Assembly: GCA_000310025.1 (NCBI GenBank)
Contig: FN649739.1
Coordinates: 717,510-781,509 of the forward strand
DNA: 64,000 bases
Source of the DNA: Ectocarpus siliculosus
Taxonomy: Eukaryota > Sar > Phaeophyceae > Ectocarpales > Ectocarpaceae
Reading direction: 5' to 3'
Positions 17,913 to 35,900 of the stretch are shown here, piece by piece (position 1 is the first letter of the stretch; every line of letters starts with the position of its first letter). Made by a program: the position numbers and the translations under genes. The notes beneath the pieces are model-generated. The model was not told the origin of the DNA. It made no database searches and worked only from the letters and a program-made list of their open reading frames with translations.

Positions 17913-20900
17913 ATGTCTGAGTTGCGGCGGAGACCCATGCGGGGCAATTCAGACGCATCGGCGGCGCCAGGACCAGGATCGACAGCAGCGGTCCCGCCTC
18001 CCGTTGATGCCCCGAAAAAGAGCAGCGGCTGCCCAATTCAAGTCAAGAGCGGTGAGTCCGTGTGCGAGCGTCGTGCCGGGCCCAGATGGGGTGGTTCACC
18101 GGGCATAGGGTGACTACACTCGATGCAAACCTGAAACTTGCAGGGAGGCGTTCAGATTTTTTGACAGCGGTAACTCGCGCACGAGCGGGCGTGTGACTGC
18201 TGCCGCGCCGGTGGCCTATGCTCGACAACGCATTCTTGGCGAAGACAACCGCTACTCCAACATCCCCGTGGCTCAGCATTGGGGAGCACCCAGCAAAAGC
18301 GGTCGGTGGCCACGACATTGGTGTTGAAATGCGGGATGATTCCGGGAAGAAATCGTTTGTCGTTTCTTGTCTCCTCGCCGCATGGTCACTTGGCCTTCGA
18401 AGACTCGTGTACTGTCGCCCAAAGGGGACTTGAGGATACAGCCCTCGAGTCTGTTTTTCGCGCCGTAGTCGTCCTAGGCTCCGCTGCGTGAACCGCCCGT
18501 GAGAGCCCTTCGCCTGTCATGCTTTTGGGTGAGGTGGTATGCTCCGTGATTGTTGTTCAATTTTGACCCCCTCCCACACCTCCAGGAACGTACTACTACG
18601 TCCGGAAGGCGGTCGTCATCCTCTTCCCGGCCTACATCCTGTGCTGCATGTTCGGGGTCCTGGAGCCCCCTCGACCGATGGCGGAGCACACCTGGGACGC
18701 GGCCATGCTGGCGCTGGGCAGAGGCCCGCGGGTCTTCTCCGCCGCCGAGCTGAAGGCCAAAGGGTCAGGGTCGCGGCCGATGCTAAGGTGTGAGACCCCC
18801 GCACGCGCCCGCACCCCCTTAACGAAGAACAGCGTGCAACATGCCTGCCGTTGCTGGTTTCGTTTCCTTTCTCGATTTGATGGGAGCTGTGTGTGTGGCT
18901 TGAGGGTGTACGTTTTGCTTGCTGTGGAGAGGACCTTCAGGCCTTTTTGTTTTTGTGTTTCCTCTTCGTCGGCGTGAAACCCCCACCCGTCTTTCTTGGA
19001 GAAGATGATGCTGTACCGGCATATTACACTCGTGTGGCTAGGCCTTCTTCGCCATACCTCCCCGATCGACCATCTCTGGCAAGACATCCAGTGTGTGATA
19101 CATGTCCCATCTTGCTCTTTGGGGCGGCGCGTGTCCTGCGTTTCACAGCATCCTGGGAGAGGTGTTTGACGTGTCGAAGGGCGCCAAGCATTACGGCAAG
19201 GGGGGCGCCTACGAGAGCTTCACCGGGAAGGACGCCTCCCGCTCTTTCGTCAGCGGAAACTTCACAGAGGTATGATAGGTGTGCGTATACCGATAATATG
19301 GGGATGAGTAACCCCCCCCTTCTGTCTCCTCTGGGCACCACGAAGACCTACCTGATCTTCGCATGGGGCGTTTTGCCATCACGGCCATGAGAAAAGCCTA
19401 TGGACTCTGAAGCCTTAGCTGCTTTCGGAACGTTCCCGCTCAGACACACTCTCCCGATTTCCGAACCCCGAGGGTCGTCTCTTGTTTTCCTTTGAAATAT
19501 GACCCAACAGGGTGGGGGGAACATTGTATCGTATTGTGGGGCACTTAAGATTGGGAGGAGACATGCTGTGTGGGACATGTGCTGTCCGTTGTCCTCCTGT
19601 GTCCGTTTTTGTCGTCCGCGTTTTTTCGTGTTTTTCGTAGCCGCTTGTTTTCTCCGTGTGTGATCATGAGGGCTGTCATTTTCTCACGGCTGACATCAAA
19701 TGCTGATGTCGACATCAAGCGTCTTGTTGCCAACCAGTCGATGCTCGATCCGGTTGCTTGGCGTCACCGTGAGATTGCAAAATCTGTTCGTTTGTATGTG
19801 TTTGTCTTCACACGAAGTTCGGGATTTAGTGGGTCGACAACCCACCCGACGCCTCGTCCTCTTGCCGCCATCGTGGTCGTTTATCGGTCGCGTTACGGGA
19901 TCTTCTTTTTCATAGGCCGGCTTGACCGATGATCTGTCGGGGCTGGAGCCGTCGAAGTGTCTTGGGATCAAGGTCGGTGAAAGAATACGGCAAATGGAGG
20001 AGATGCATACTCGTAGACGCACCGACAGGGGAAAATAGGTAGCGAAGGGATTTTTCATAGAAGGCTACGGGAAAAGTACCGAAGCAGGAAGGACAGAAAA
20101 TACAAAGTACCAAATCGAGAGGTTTGATTCCGTATAGAATTATCGACAGAAGAACAAACGATGCAGTTCACTGCTGCTCAACAAAACTGTTTTCGGTTTG
20201 ACGTGGCGTTACAAGGTAGACGGGGGTTAGCGACGCCGGCGCACCAGTTCCTCGTCGCCATGCCTACCAATTGCACGCCGACCCTCGGATTCGGGGTCCA
20301 GGAAGAAGGAAACCCTTCGATGCACGCCCTCAGTGTTTCGCTGTGAGGCACGGACGACGGCATCACCAAGCACCACGAGCAACAACAAAGCACAAAGTTG
20401 TCGATCTTTGTCGTCGCCGTTGTCGTCCTTTTGGTCGTCGCCGTCGCTGTCATAGCTTCCGCCGTCATTGTTGTTACAAAGCCACCAACAAGTTCGAACA
20501 TCCCCAAACCGTACGAAGCCTTGGCCTTCAACGCAAAGTTTCGTGCTTCTTTCTTTTCGGTGTCTTCTTAGAAAGCGAACATCATGCATGCGCGTGCTTC
20601 TCCAGGACTGGCACGAGTTCTACCAGAACCACGAGCAGTACAAGAAGAGGGGGCTGCTGGCGGGGCGGTTTTACGACGCCAACGGGAAACCCACCCGGGA
20701 GTTGGCGCCCTTCCACAAGTGCCCCAGGAAGGGAACGAAGGAGAAGGAGCGGGAGGCTGCCGAGAAATTGCTGTGGGTTCCCATTCGGGAGGGGGGGGGG
20801 GGGGGGGGTTACTCATAGTCGTGCATGCCGTAGTCGTTTGACCATTGACCTCGCATCCCTACAAAGCCGGGACGGAGCACGCCGGGTTCTCACCGGACCA

Positions 20901-23107
20901 GGCTCTCACATCACCAAGCGCGAAGCGCCGTGAGGTATTCGGCGAGTCGCATGAAGAGTGAGCTGCATCCTGCTAAGGGTGTTCGGCATCTTGTGCTTAC
21001 TTCCTTGCGTACGGATGACAGCTGCGTATGACTTAATTTATTTTCTGGTGCTTTTACTTCCAGAGACAGTTTTAAGCACTGTGTAACTGCCTCGAGGATG
21101 CTTGACCAATTTAACACAACGTGGTGCGATCATCCCCCTTGCGCGGAGTGAGGTTTCTCCACCCCGCACAACATGATCTACTCGACCACCATTATGGTTA
21201 CCGCCAAAAAAAAAACAGAGGTACAAAAAAACCCGGTAACCTGGTTGCCGAGTTCACGAAGTGAATTGGCTTGTTTTACAACGTCGTTGCCAAGCGACGA
21301 AAACCCAATCCCGATGGCAAACACCGAGGGGGGGGCTTGTTTTACAACGTCGTTGCCAAGCGACGAAAACCCAATCCCGATGGCAAACACCGAGGGGGGG
21401 GCTTGTGTTACAACGTCGTTGCCAAGCGACGAAAACCCAACCCCGATGACAAACACCGGGGGGGGGGCGGGGGTTCTGGCAATTTAACCAGAAACCAACC
21501 AATTCACTCAAATCACCAATGCATTTCAACACGAGCATGTGGGGGTGTCGTATCATTTTGTCTGTTTTCCAGCGGTCTCGGCATCCCGGTTTGTTTTTTC
21601 GTCGATGGTTGCAATTTTTTCTTCAATCCTGTGAGCGACCAGCTGCCAGCAGGTGACATTTAAACGGCAGCCGTATGCTGCAATTTCCCGAGCGAGATTC
21701 GTGAAGAGCTCGGTCCGGCAGCAGTATTTCTGAGCCAAAAACCATTCCAGAACCGTCGTACTGTTGTAGCGACTTGGAACGACACCAGTTGTTTGCGTCT
21801 CAAGCGTGTTTTGATCGACGGCAGCATGTTCAACGGTAGCATGAATAAGGCTCATTGTTGTTGCGCATCTCTCGGACGAACGCGGGCAAGAGTAGCACTT
21901 CGTTCTTCCTCGCGACACAACTCGTTGTGGAAGCGCTTCTGTTTCGACACCACACCACACCGACCCACTCACTCGCAACCCCGGCACTCATGTGCTTACA
22001 ATTGTTCTCAAATTGAATTTTGTAACCGCACGTACGTCATAGATGTGGTTGCTTTTTCGTTTATTTTTCTTACGGACCCACAACTTATTCATCTCTTCCG
22101 CAGGTAAGTCCGGGATAGAATTTGCAATTAATTCATTGCGTTGCATGATGACCAACTTGCTGTTCTTCTACGGTTCCCCAAGCGGGCAGTACACAGCGAT
22201 ATTTCCCGTGTGGGTACGCGTCTCAAGAATACGTTGTTTTTGCGGTGACTGTTTCCCTCCCGGCCAGGTACCCCAGCTGCAACAGCAGGTGGTCCGCGCC
22301 CGAGGGGGGTCGGGTGTGGTGCGAGGACGAGAAGAAGGTCCCCAGAAAGTTCGCCCCTGAGAACGTACACGGCGCAGGCATCCGGGAACAGGGAGAGGGG
22401 TCGTCGCAGCCGAAGAGCGGCGCCACGACGCAAGCGGCGGAAGCGGCAGGGGGTGGGAGCGGGCTGTCAGGAGAAGCTGAGGCCAGCACGGACGCTGCGA
22501 AGGTGAGTGGTATGTGGGTGGAGGGTAGGTTTTCCCTGAGATGCTTAGGGGATGATGGACTCAAGCTCCTTGCTGCTTCTCCTGCTGCTGCTGGTGGTGT
22601 GTGTGTTCCTGCCGTAGAGCCGACGTCACCGAACGTTCTGTGGGTTCTACCACATTACCCACGCAACCTTCTATGCAGATCCTCGTCGCAGAGGCGCAAG
22701 ACCCGTCGTCGTAGACTGGCACATCAATAGGCAAGAGTACATGAGGGCTCGGAGTATTCCACGGCCTGGTGCCGTCTTCTTTGGCGAAGGAGTGCAAGTT
22801 TGCGGCTTCTGGCTAATGGTATCACACTGCCTATTCATGTGTTTTGTCGTTCTTGTTCTCCTTTCCGTGTCTCACGTTGTCCGTCTTCATTTTCTCGCGT
22901 ACGTCGCCTTCCACCTCATGCTGAGCACCCAGGTCAAGGGCAGGTGCAGCTGTTTCGATGTCGACTACGCCAAAGCCAACGAACATCGTCTCCTAAGGTG
23001 ATGTCGTGTCGTGCAACTCAACCGCCCCGATTCACAGGGACTTGTTCGAACTTCTTGGCATGCGTAGCTGCGTCGAAATTGACGAAACGCGTGGGGTAGT
23101 CGTATGA
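17913..23107 (+). CDS. Neuferricin (CYB5D2)-like MAPR-family haem-binding protein
   Basis: Eight exons: 17913-18051, 18586-18787, 19149-19269, 19916-19972, 20606-20772, 22268-22502, 22933-22997 and 23038-23107. Phases match throughout and give 351 residues. Residues 1-46 are Pro/Ser-rich; about 55-72 form one membrane helix (VVILFPAYILCCMFGVL). The cytochrome-b5-like domain follows: FSAAELKAKG, then ILGEVFDVSKGAKHYGKGG and FTGKDASRSFVSGNF. The tyrosine of HYG (about 129) is at the place of the axial haem ligand in MAPR proteins. The C-terminal part is specific to neuferricin: DDLSGL, WHEFYQ, a GRFYD motif, then CNSRW, RVWC and a final GRCSC. Family members are membrane-associated, bind haem and modulate haem-dependent enzymes such as cytochromes P450. 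The Ala/Gly-rich stretch in exon 6 is an insertion relative to animal proteins. Intron 5 holds a minisatellite and a SINE-like fragment. Confidence 0.9.
20793..20935 (+). repeat. tRNA-derived SINE-like fragment after a G run
   Basis: A run of G is followed by a segment about 70% alike over 85 bases to 46550-46660. Both contain GCATGCC-TAGT-GTT-GACCATTGACC and GACGGAGCA. The second copy's TTAGTGGTTAGACC resembles a tRNA A box; GGGTTCTCACC here is a weak B-box candidate. It lies in neuferricin intron 5. Identification is tentative. Confidence 0.35.
21270..21468. repeat. Minisatellite, three 66-bp units
   Basis: Units begin at 21270, 21336 and 21402, nearly identical, each ending in a G run after AAACACCG. 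It lies in intron 5 of the neuferricin gene. Because 66 is a multiple of three, every frame shows a repeated peptide, which is not evidence of coding. Confidence 0.95.
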
Positions 23108-24546
23108 ATGCCAAGTGCCGACGACACGCGGGGGCGAACTGGGCGGTAAGTGGGCACCCGCGATCCTTTTGACCTGCAAGCTGGCCGCAAACGTTTGAGT
23201 CTTGTGCGCACGTTTCGCGTACCTCTTTTCCTGTTCGCATGCGCGTTGGCAATTCTCAAATACCACACACACACGTTTGGCACCAAAATCTTCGGATTGT
23301 GCGCTTCACGCGGTACCGAGGGGTCGAAACGTCGTGTGACTTTTGTTTTTGACGTCAGCCAACTTGTCATCGACCCCCGACCAACACCACCCGTCCCTCT
23401 TGGTTTGCGTGCGCTCTCTGTTTTCTTCATCGATTCCGGCGCGTCGCAGCTACGGCGGGTGTGCCCCAGAATCGAACTCGTGCATGACTAAGCCCCCTGA
23501 GGCCCCGGGACTTAAGCAGAAGTCGAAGCGGAGGCCGAAGCACGCATAGAGGTTGCACACAAGGTTGTCGCCGTACGTACGAGTACAAAGTGGGGCGGTC
23601 TTGATAGCGCAGGACGTGAGATGACGTTCGAATTTTGGCGGTCCCGATGCGGGGGTAGTTGTTACCTGTTCGGACCTGCGTCGGGATATTGGTCGTCGCA
23701 TATTTGTCGTTGTTGTCGTGATTGTTTGGTCGAAAATCCTCGTCGGGAAGGCTATGAAACTCCAATTCACTCGCCGCTACATTGACATTCACACGTTGGT
23801 TCTGGTTTGTCGCTCCCCAACCAGCAGGTAGGATATAGATAATATATTGTAGGGTGACATATTGCAGCGGTACGTTGGTGCACAGAAGGCAAGCCCTTGC
23901 GCAATACGGTGGCAAAGTAGACAGCATGAGTAGGTATTTCCGCGAGGTGCATGTAACTCGTCGGCCACGACGTCCATCCAATAGATGTACAGCTTTAGAT
24001 GGTCATAGCCTCAAGCTTCGGTTTCGCGCGAATTTCAATTTTCCCGGCGCAACGCCTTCACTCGTTTCTTCGGCGCGAATGGATATGAATTATGCAGTAC
24101 CCTGTGTCCTTTAATTTTCGATTTTTGGTCTGCGCACGCTGCACCATTCGTGGGTGCCCGCAGTTGACTTGATTCACTCCGACGCACGATACACACGGGC
24201 CTTTGCCACCAAGGCCCATGCCCGAAGGCCCAGGGGGGTACTTCTGTTGAGAGCCTCCCGCTTGCCATTATCTGTTGGAGGCAGCCTACAGCAAGATTGA
24301 CCTGCCCAGACCTGTCGTCGAATTAGTTAATAGTTTCCTTAAGGTCGCTCCCTTAAGCGGTTGGTCGTAATCAGAATGATCGGTCCCTCCATTCTCAGTC
24401 CCTCCATTCTCAGTCCCTCCACCGACGTCTTTTCTCGGGTGCTTCTTTTCGCCGAAAAGAGTCTGGAAGAAGCCAACAATATTCCCCCTCACGTAGCCCT
24501 TATGAGCAACCGACGGCTTGCGCAGTCTACTCATCTCAAAACTCAG
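23108..24546. other. Intergenic, between convergent gene ends
   Basis: Lies between the stop of the neuferricin gene (+) and the stop of the methyltransferase gene (-). No exon recognised. A 15-base unit ending CCCTCCATTCTCAG is repeated two to three times at about 24383-24420. Confidence 0.5.
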
Positions 24547-29079
<4,533 letters not shown>

Positions 29080-32000
29080 CTATACGTGAACCGGTCAAAC
29101 GTAACCAGGAGCCAAAGCACCGCGTGTTTAATACTCGCGCTTTTAGAAGGCGAAATCAAACCATTGGACTGTGCACATAGTCAGCGCTGACTGCTGTAGT
29201 CTGATGGTTTCATTCCAGTTTTTTACCGCTTCGTTGTCATGCGAAAAGCGTTGATGCTACAGTAGATCCTGACGGCAGGCACTCTCACAACACTCCTGAG
29301 GGATGGCAGAACACGAAATTTGATGCTGACAATTTTGAAAACAAACGCAAGAGCACCAGAAATGGCACACGAGAGACACAAGACCAGTCGGAAGGCATCG
29401 CAAAAGACAGAAATCGCTGATTCTCGCACAGGGCGGCAGTAGAGGCTTCTCAAAAGATACATTTCATGCGTCTACCTCCACATGCCTCCTTGGAAACCAA
29501 GAAAAAAATCACACCATCCTCAAGTCAGAGCCAAAACGACAGGCGCTCAAATGAGCTCTGTGTCGCCAATAACCTGGTGCATAGTACTCATATCACTAGA
29601 GGACATCCTAAAGCAACGGGGGGTGCGTGTTGGCGCGCTCAAATCTGCTTCTGTGGTGGTGATATCGAAGGTCGTAGCAGCGGCCTACAATCTCCGCAAA
29701 TCTCCGCAAATTTGACCGACACCCGTGCCTTCTACTGCTTGTGCTCGCCGCCACTGACCCCAATCTCCTGAACTGGGGATTTACAGCAGTAGCTGATGCC
29801 ACTGTAATAGGTACTGCTGACAACCTTCCGTTTAGGGGTTTACAGTCCGTGGCGGCGAGCTCGGCAGTGACGGATGTAAAATTTTGGATGATTTCGGACT
29901 GTTTTCAGAGGTTGCCGCGATCTTCGATATTTCAGCTCCAGTAGCAAACCTGAACGTGCCAGCACACACGGCACCTCTTGATGGTGTCCTCTACTGACCT
30001 TAGTACTAATTACCAGGTTCCAGGCGGGAAGGTTGTTTTCTTTCTTTATGTTGGATTAAGGTGTGAGAAAAAGAGCCAGCGTCAAAACCCCTATTCTGCC
30101 CCCTTGTCTGCACAAGTACGAACGTGTTTTCTTCGAAAAAGGTCTCCTCTACTATTGCTGTACTGTAGACATGAATCTATGGAGTGGAACATAGTTACAT
30201 TCTGACACTCCACTCAATAGGGTGGGATCACGCTACATCGAACCCTCGTTGGACATGGTTACTGTCACTCCACCCAATAGGGTGGGGGCGCGCGACGGAG
30301 ACAACGTCAATATCTCTGATCGAGGCTCAATCTCTGTTTTCGTCGCCGCCATCGTCGACCACAGGTTACTTCATCAGTAGAGCTAAGTCTAGGACCCACT
30401 GCTGAACGGAGCTCCTTAGCCAATACCATCCCTTGATTGCGGGCTGCTGTACCCTCTGCCACGGGACAGTCAGATTTCGGTGAGTGGTTTACCCACGAGC
30501 GCTCCTACGTGCACATTTCTCGCCCGCAAGCACCGCTTACCTCTTGAAGACACTGCCAAGCTCGGTCTAAGCTCTTTTTTGAATCCGACATTTATGGCGA
30601 AGAGAGTAAGGGCGAGTCCCCTTGGTAAGCGGTGGTTGTTGTGCGCGTGCGCGCGTGCTGTCTCTCTGACTCTGACCTTTCTTCTCCTTTATGCTGCACG
30701 CAGAAAAGCCAACAGATCGTGGTGAACACCCCGGGGTGTGGTTCGGAATATTTTTCGTGCCGTTCGGAACGATTCCGCCGCATTTCCGTGCTCTTGTCGA
30801 TCTCGGGATAGCTATCTGGGGAAGCTCTCGGAGCTCTCTCGGGAAGCCATGTCTGCAATCTGTAGTTATTTTGATAACAAGGAGGCCATGACTATGAAAT
30901 TTTTGTTTGTGAAAGGCAAGGTACATGGTAGAGAAGGTTCACAACGCGCGTTAGGAACTGTTACGATCCCGATCGATTTGTTACTCCGGAGTATGCTCGT
31001 TCAACCCTTTTTGTTCTTATGAAAAGTTGGCTGTAAAATCAAAAATCAATCCTGGACTGTAGGACAAAGCGTTCGGGCAAATGATCTGCTCGAGCAGCAC
31101 GCATAAAAGCACCGTGAGTGGTTGAGAAGGGTCAGGGTTTCCTTTGCACACTACAGCAGCAGTATTCGTAGCTACAGCGAGTACACCTGGAGACTTTCGG
31201 GCGATGCGCCTATGTACAGATGCCCATGTGTTTCTTTTTCTGGTCCATCTCATTCACGTGCAGGAATCTGTCGCCATCGAGCGGTAGAATGATGATTGCT
31301 GAAATCATTCATCTCGGCCAAATCAAAGGCGTTCGGGACAATTCGCACCCATACAAAATCGCGCCGAGTGTCAATGCCACATCGCCGTGTGACTTCCCTC
31401 CCTGTCCACACCCAGTTCCTGCCTGCTTTGTTTGGGGTCTTCAACCAAGTGAGTCCATGTACCTTACACGCTGTGAACCGAGGTCGTCTCCAGACCCAGA
31501 TGTCGTACCTACAGTACCTTCCACAGTCATGTCGCCCTGTCGTGCCTTAGATACGTCCCAGGTAGTTCGAGTCCATTCAACGCGGCGTCCGCAGCAGAAC
31601 ATCGAGTACGATCACAAGTGATGGCATTGGACACCGTGCCCGGAAGCGTTCATACACAGAGCTGTGCGATGTGCCGTGTTGACAAAGTACGAAGCTGGTG
31701 CCTCGAGCCCCCCCTCCGGTTTGGTGGCACCCGAGATCAGTGTTGTTGCAATGCCACGGCAACGATGCTCCACATTGGTTTATTCCGAAATGAAGACCGT
31801 CATAATGCGCAAGAATACGGCATGATACGCGAACCGTTGTAGCGTTAGAATGACAAGCAACTGGGTACCACCCCGGCGTGAGATGTGAGTGGCGCAACGT
31901 GGGCAACGTGGGTGCTATCAAGACTCTCTTGATCTGGCGCTGATTCCACGTATGACCAGCCTCCCTTGGACTCACCCGATGATTATCTTTCCGGGAGCGC

Positions 32001-32913
32001 ATCATCATCACCACCATCATCATCATCGATAAACACTAGCCCGTATAGACACCATCGAATTATCGAAACCCAGCAATTCCGGCCACACGGCAACTCCTTT
32101 GTCGGTACGTCATCGGGCAGCCTCGTTCTCTACCGCAGCAACATCCCTTGCAATACGTGGCGAGCTTGTCACCGTCGCAGCACCTTCGTCCAACACCGAA
32201 AAGCCGCGGTACATTTCGTAAACATGTGCACACCTACGCAGAGTTTCGGTGGAACTGTTTCCCTTCGCCTCTCGGCGAGACCCAGCCACCATGCCAATCC
32301 AATCCAACATCACGTTTGGCGTTGAACGAAGCTGATCATTCAGTTGATACCACATCCGTTCTAGGACCGACGGTAACCTTCCTACTGTACAAAAACATAT
32401 TCAACATGCGACCTAATTTGGTCAGGGTCTGGCACTTTTTCAAGTCCACCGTATGAACTCCCGGTAAAATATCGGTTAAATGTGCACGGAACAAATTTGA
32501 GGGCAACGGACAGGCTATTTGAGATGTGCGGTTCAGATCATCGACGTACACGGAGGGGCCGCTACAATATGGCATTGTCGGGAGGACGGAAGTTTGTTTC
32601 GCTTGTCAACGCTGAGAGAAACTGAACTGTGATTCGTTTCTCAGTAAACCGGGAGTGTATCGGTACTTTTGTCGTGCTTGTTTCACGCATGCCGTGAATG
32701 TGTCACGCCGCCAATCACCAGCCTTGACGCCATTGATGTTTGGAGCACAACACAATTTGAAGCACTCAACATGTGCTAAGCTTGTCCTGGTGTATGGTAG
32801 TCGATAGCCAAACACAATATTAACGCAGGTACTCTCCGCTACCGTCAACTTGACACCTCCTTCGTCGGCATTGCCGCACTCTCTCGCAGTATTCCTGCTG
32901 CTCCAACACAAGG
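29080..32913. other. No confident gene; contains dispersed repeat
   Basis: Should contain the first exon(s) of the minus-strand TPR methyltransferase, which I could not find, and the promoter side of the plus-strand LRR gene. The dispersed repeat at 29303-30095 is listed separately. A short near-direct repeat (CACTCCACYCAATAGGGTGG) occurs at about 30205 and 30266. Confidence 0.45.
29303..30095 (+). repeat. Dispersed repeat, copy 1
   Basis: Matches the reverse complement of about 58985-59825 at roughly 80% identity through nearly its whole length. Shared blocks include ATTCTCGCACAGGGCGGCAG, GTGCGTGTTGGCGCGCTCAA, and a coding-like block reading DISAPVANLNVP and PLDGVLY in both copies. Each copy has internal stops and length differences, so both look inactive. 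Family not recognised; no terminal repeats or tail identified. Confidence 0.8.
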
Positions 32914-35900
32914 ATGAAGAACAAGTGTTTTCAGAAACTGGCGTTGCCGCTGCTCGTAGCTGGCGCCTTGAGCGGGTTCGCTGCAGTAGACGGTGAGTCC
33001 TTGGTTCTGTGCCAACATGTTCGAGGGTTGTTTGAATTACTTTCGCTGTCGACCACGGATTCGATTTTCTGTTGGTTAGAGCCTTCGGAGATTTCCTCTG
33101 TTGGCGTTTTCTGCCGGTCCTAGGAGTATGCATGAGATTTGTTGTTTAGACCTAGAGATAGCTTTGCAGAGAGAGGTCGTCAAAACAGGTGTACGGCTTT
33201 TGCACACGTGCTGGATGGCTTCCAGCACGTATGCGCAACACATGTGATACTGTCGTACTTGAGAACGCGCGCATCGAACCTGTGCACGCATTACCTCCAA
33301 TGGCACCATGTGGATGTAGAGTGAGTACCTGCTGTCTTTCAAACTTTGTGGTGTGTTTTTGGCACTTCTCCGGGTTCGCCTGTAGAGGTAGGTATCACGG
33401 TGGCCCCACGGCTACGAAGGTCGATACGTTGGAAAGCACGGTTGCGGTCACGATACCCACGACTGTTTTAGGATGCTCCCACTCTCTACACCTCTTCATG
33501 CCCCTGTACTCCCAGAAACTCCAGGTTTTCATGGAGTCCGAATCAATCCTCTTGTGTTGTTTCGTAGTGCACGGTGGACGACCAGTTGCTGATATTTTCT
33601 AAAATGGACATTCACAATCATTGCGATCAGAACCGGTACCTGCAAGCCCGGCTCGACGAACAAAAATCCGGGGCCATCTCTCTTAGGGCTTTCAGACCCT
33701 CGGCACTGTGAAAGTGGGCAGTCGTGATGCCATGCATTGGTTGACCGAATGAAAAGCGTTTGCCGCCCACATCCCTCCTCCCTCTCCCGTATTTCCTCTT
33801 CTACTTCTCTCGGTGACCTCTCCGGCAGCCATCAACCCCTGCCTCGACCCTGAAGCTATTGAACACAAGTGCTGGCTCAACCCGGGGGAACTGCATCTGT
33901 AAGGCAGTTGGATAGCGCGCAACCTACCTTGTTGTGACACGTTGACAGGTAGCACAACAGAAAGTAGTCGAATCATGCTTGTTGTTGTTCACCTCGTGTG
34001 GGCATACATGAAACTGGCAAAATAGTTCTGAGAAGAGAGTGTTGACCATGGCGATACCAATCTACGGTACTCTTGACACGTGTTCGCCCCAAAATTGAGC
34101 TTCCAACCGTTAGTGGCATTTCTTGCCACTAGTGTACGGCCATTGAGCCTGAAACGCGGTTTTTGACGCGCACGCTGCTTGCTCTCTTTCGAGTTATTTG
34201 TCAATGGCCGACAGCTCACATCGGTCGTTCACCGTGACCATCGATGTTTCTCCCTGCTGGGCGTGTGACACATTCATATCTTGTCCGTTTCTTCAGCAAC
34301 CTGGCAGGGTGCGCCATAACGGACAGCGACGCACAGGATCTCTCGGCATGCGTGGACAGCGTTTCCCATGACCCTGTCAACGAGGTCTCGCTCGGATACA
34401 ACGAGTTGACACAGCTGCCGGACGGGGTCTTCGCCGACTTGACCGCCTTACGCTTCCTCTACCTCGAGGAGAACTCCCTGACCAGCCTGCCGTCCGGGGC
34501 TTTCAGCGGCATGTCTCTCCTCCAGCGGCTATACCTTGACAGCAACAACCTCTCCGAGCTCCCTGAGGAGATTTTCGACGGGCTGTCATCGCTGCAGGAG
34601 TTGGACCTGGGGTCGAATGCTCTTTCTGCGCTTGACCATGGCGTTTTCGACGGCCTCGGAGCTCTCCAAAAGCTGTGCGTCCATACGTTGCTTCGAAGCT
34701 TTTGACTTTTCTGCTAGCAGAAGGCAGCACAGCTGCCATTTTCTCGGCACAGTATCATGTAGACAAAGTCGCTAGCTTTCGCTCCCGCGCTTAAACGAGT
34801 ATTTTGGGTCGAGCATTACCTGTGATATTCGAATCCGTTGTAGAAGCAGCGAGCTGGGCACCGCTCTATCGTAACCGTACCTACCTGTTGTACTTTCCGA
34901 TGTCACAGGTGTTTTTCGTTTCGAACCCGACATGTTCCCGAAGGACCCCCTGCCAAGAGGGTTCATACCTCGAATCTTTCACGTTGTTCGCCGCCCCGCA
35001 TCGTTCTCATTCAGATCGCTGGACGACAACTCGCTGGAGGGGATCGACGGAGGCGTTTTTGATGACCTGGAATCGCTTCAACAGCTGCAACTTCAAGATA
35101 ACCAGCTGTCCACCTTGCCACAAGGGTTGTTCGTCGTTCTCTCCGCCTTGACTCGCCTGTAAGTCGATCGGCAAGGCAATCTCATTCTAGGGCAAGGCGT
35201 CTCATTGTCGGTACCAATCCCGTGCGCCCGCATCCGGGCATAGATTCGGGCCATGGTGACCACCCATCTGGTCTTTGGCGCCCTGGCAAGGAGTCCTACA
35301 CAGGACGAGGCGTTTCGCGTTCGTATTAGCTTTTGTTGGGGCACACAAGACCGTATTCCGTCGGCATGCGATGTTTCCATAATATTTGGTTCTGCTTCGT
35401 GCTTGGCTCTCCCGGTTAAATATGTCTGCGTGTGCGCATCTCTTCGGACTAAGAACAAACAACCACAACCACAGTAAAATTCCAATGACTGTGGATAGCG
35501 TGAATATTGCTCACCTTTGAAACCCTGACACAAGAAGACCGACGGTACAAACATTTTTCAAACCTCCCGGCGGAATTCAAGGCCTCGGACCATGCGTCTT
35601 ACAGTTTGTCATTGGAGGGACAATATTGGCATGAAATAATTCCCACATCGAACGAACATGTTGGTGGTGGCAGCACGTGAAATTCTTCCGCGACCCCGAC
35701 CAGGGTCTCACCAAAAACGGGTCTGAATCTGCGGGCGGTTCTGTTTCGAAACCTGTCCTGTAGACCTACCTAGATTGTAGGGCTGAGTGGGGCCAACACA
35801 GCTGTAGCCAACAACCCTAACATCAGTGTTGCCGTATCGGAACCTTGACTTGACCATGGGGGGTTTTCGTGCGCCCCTCACGCCGGCATGTTCTCGTTCC

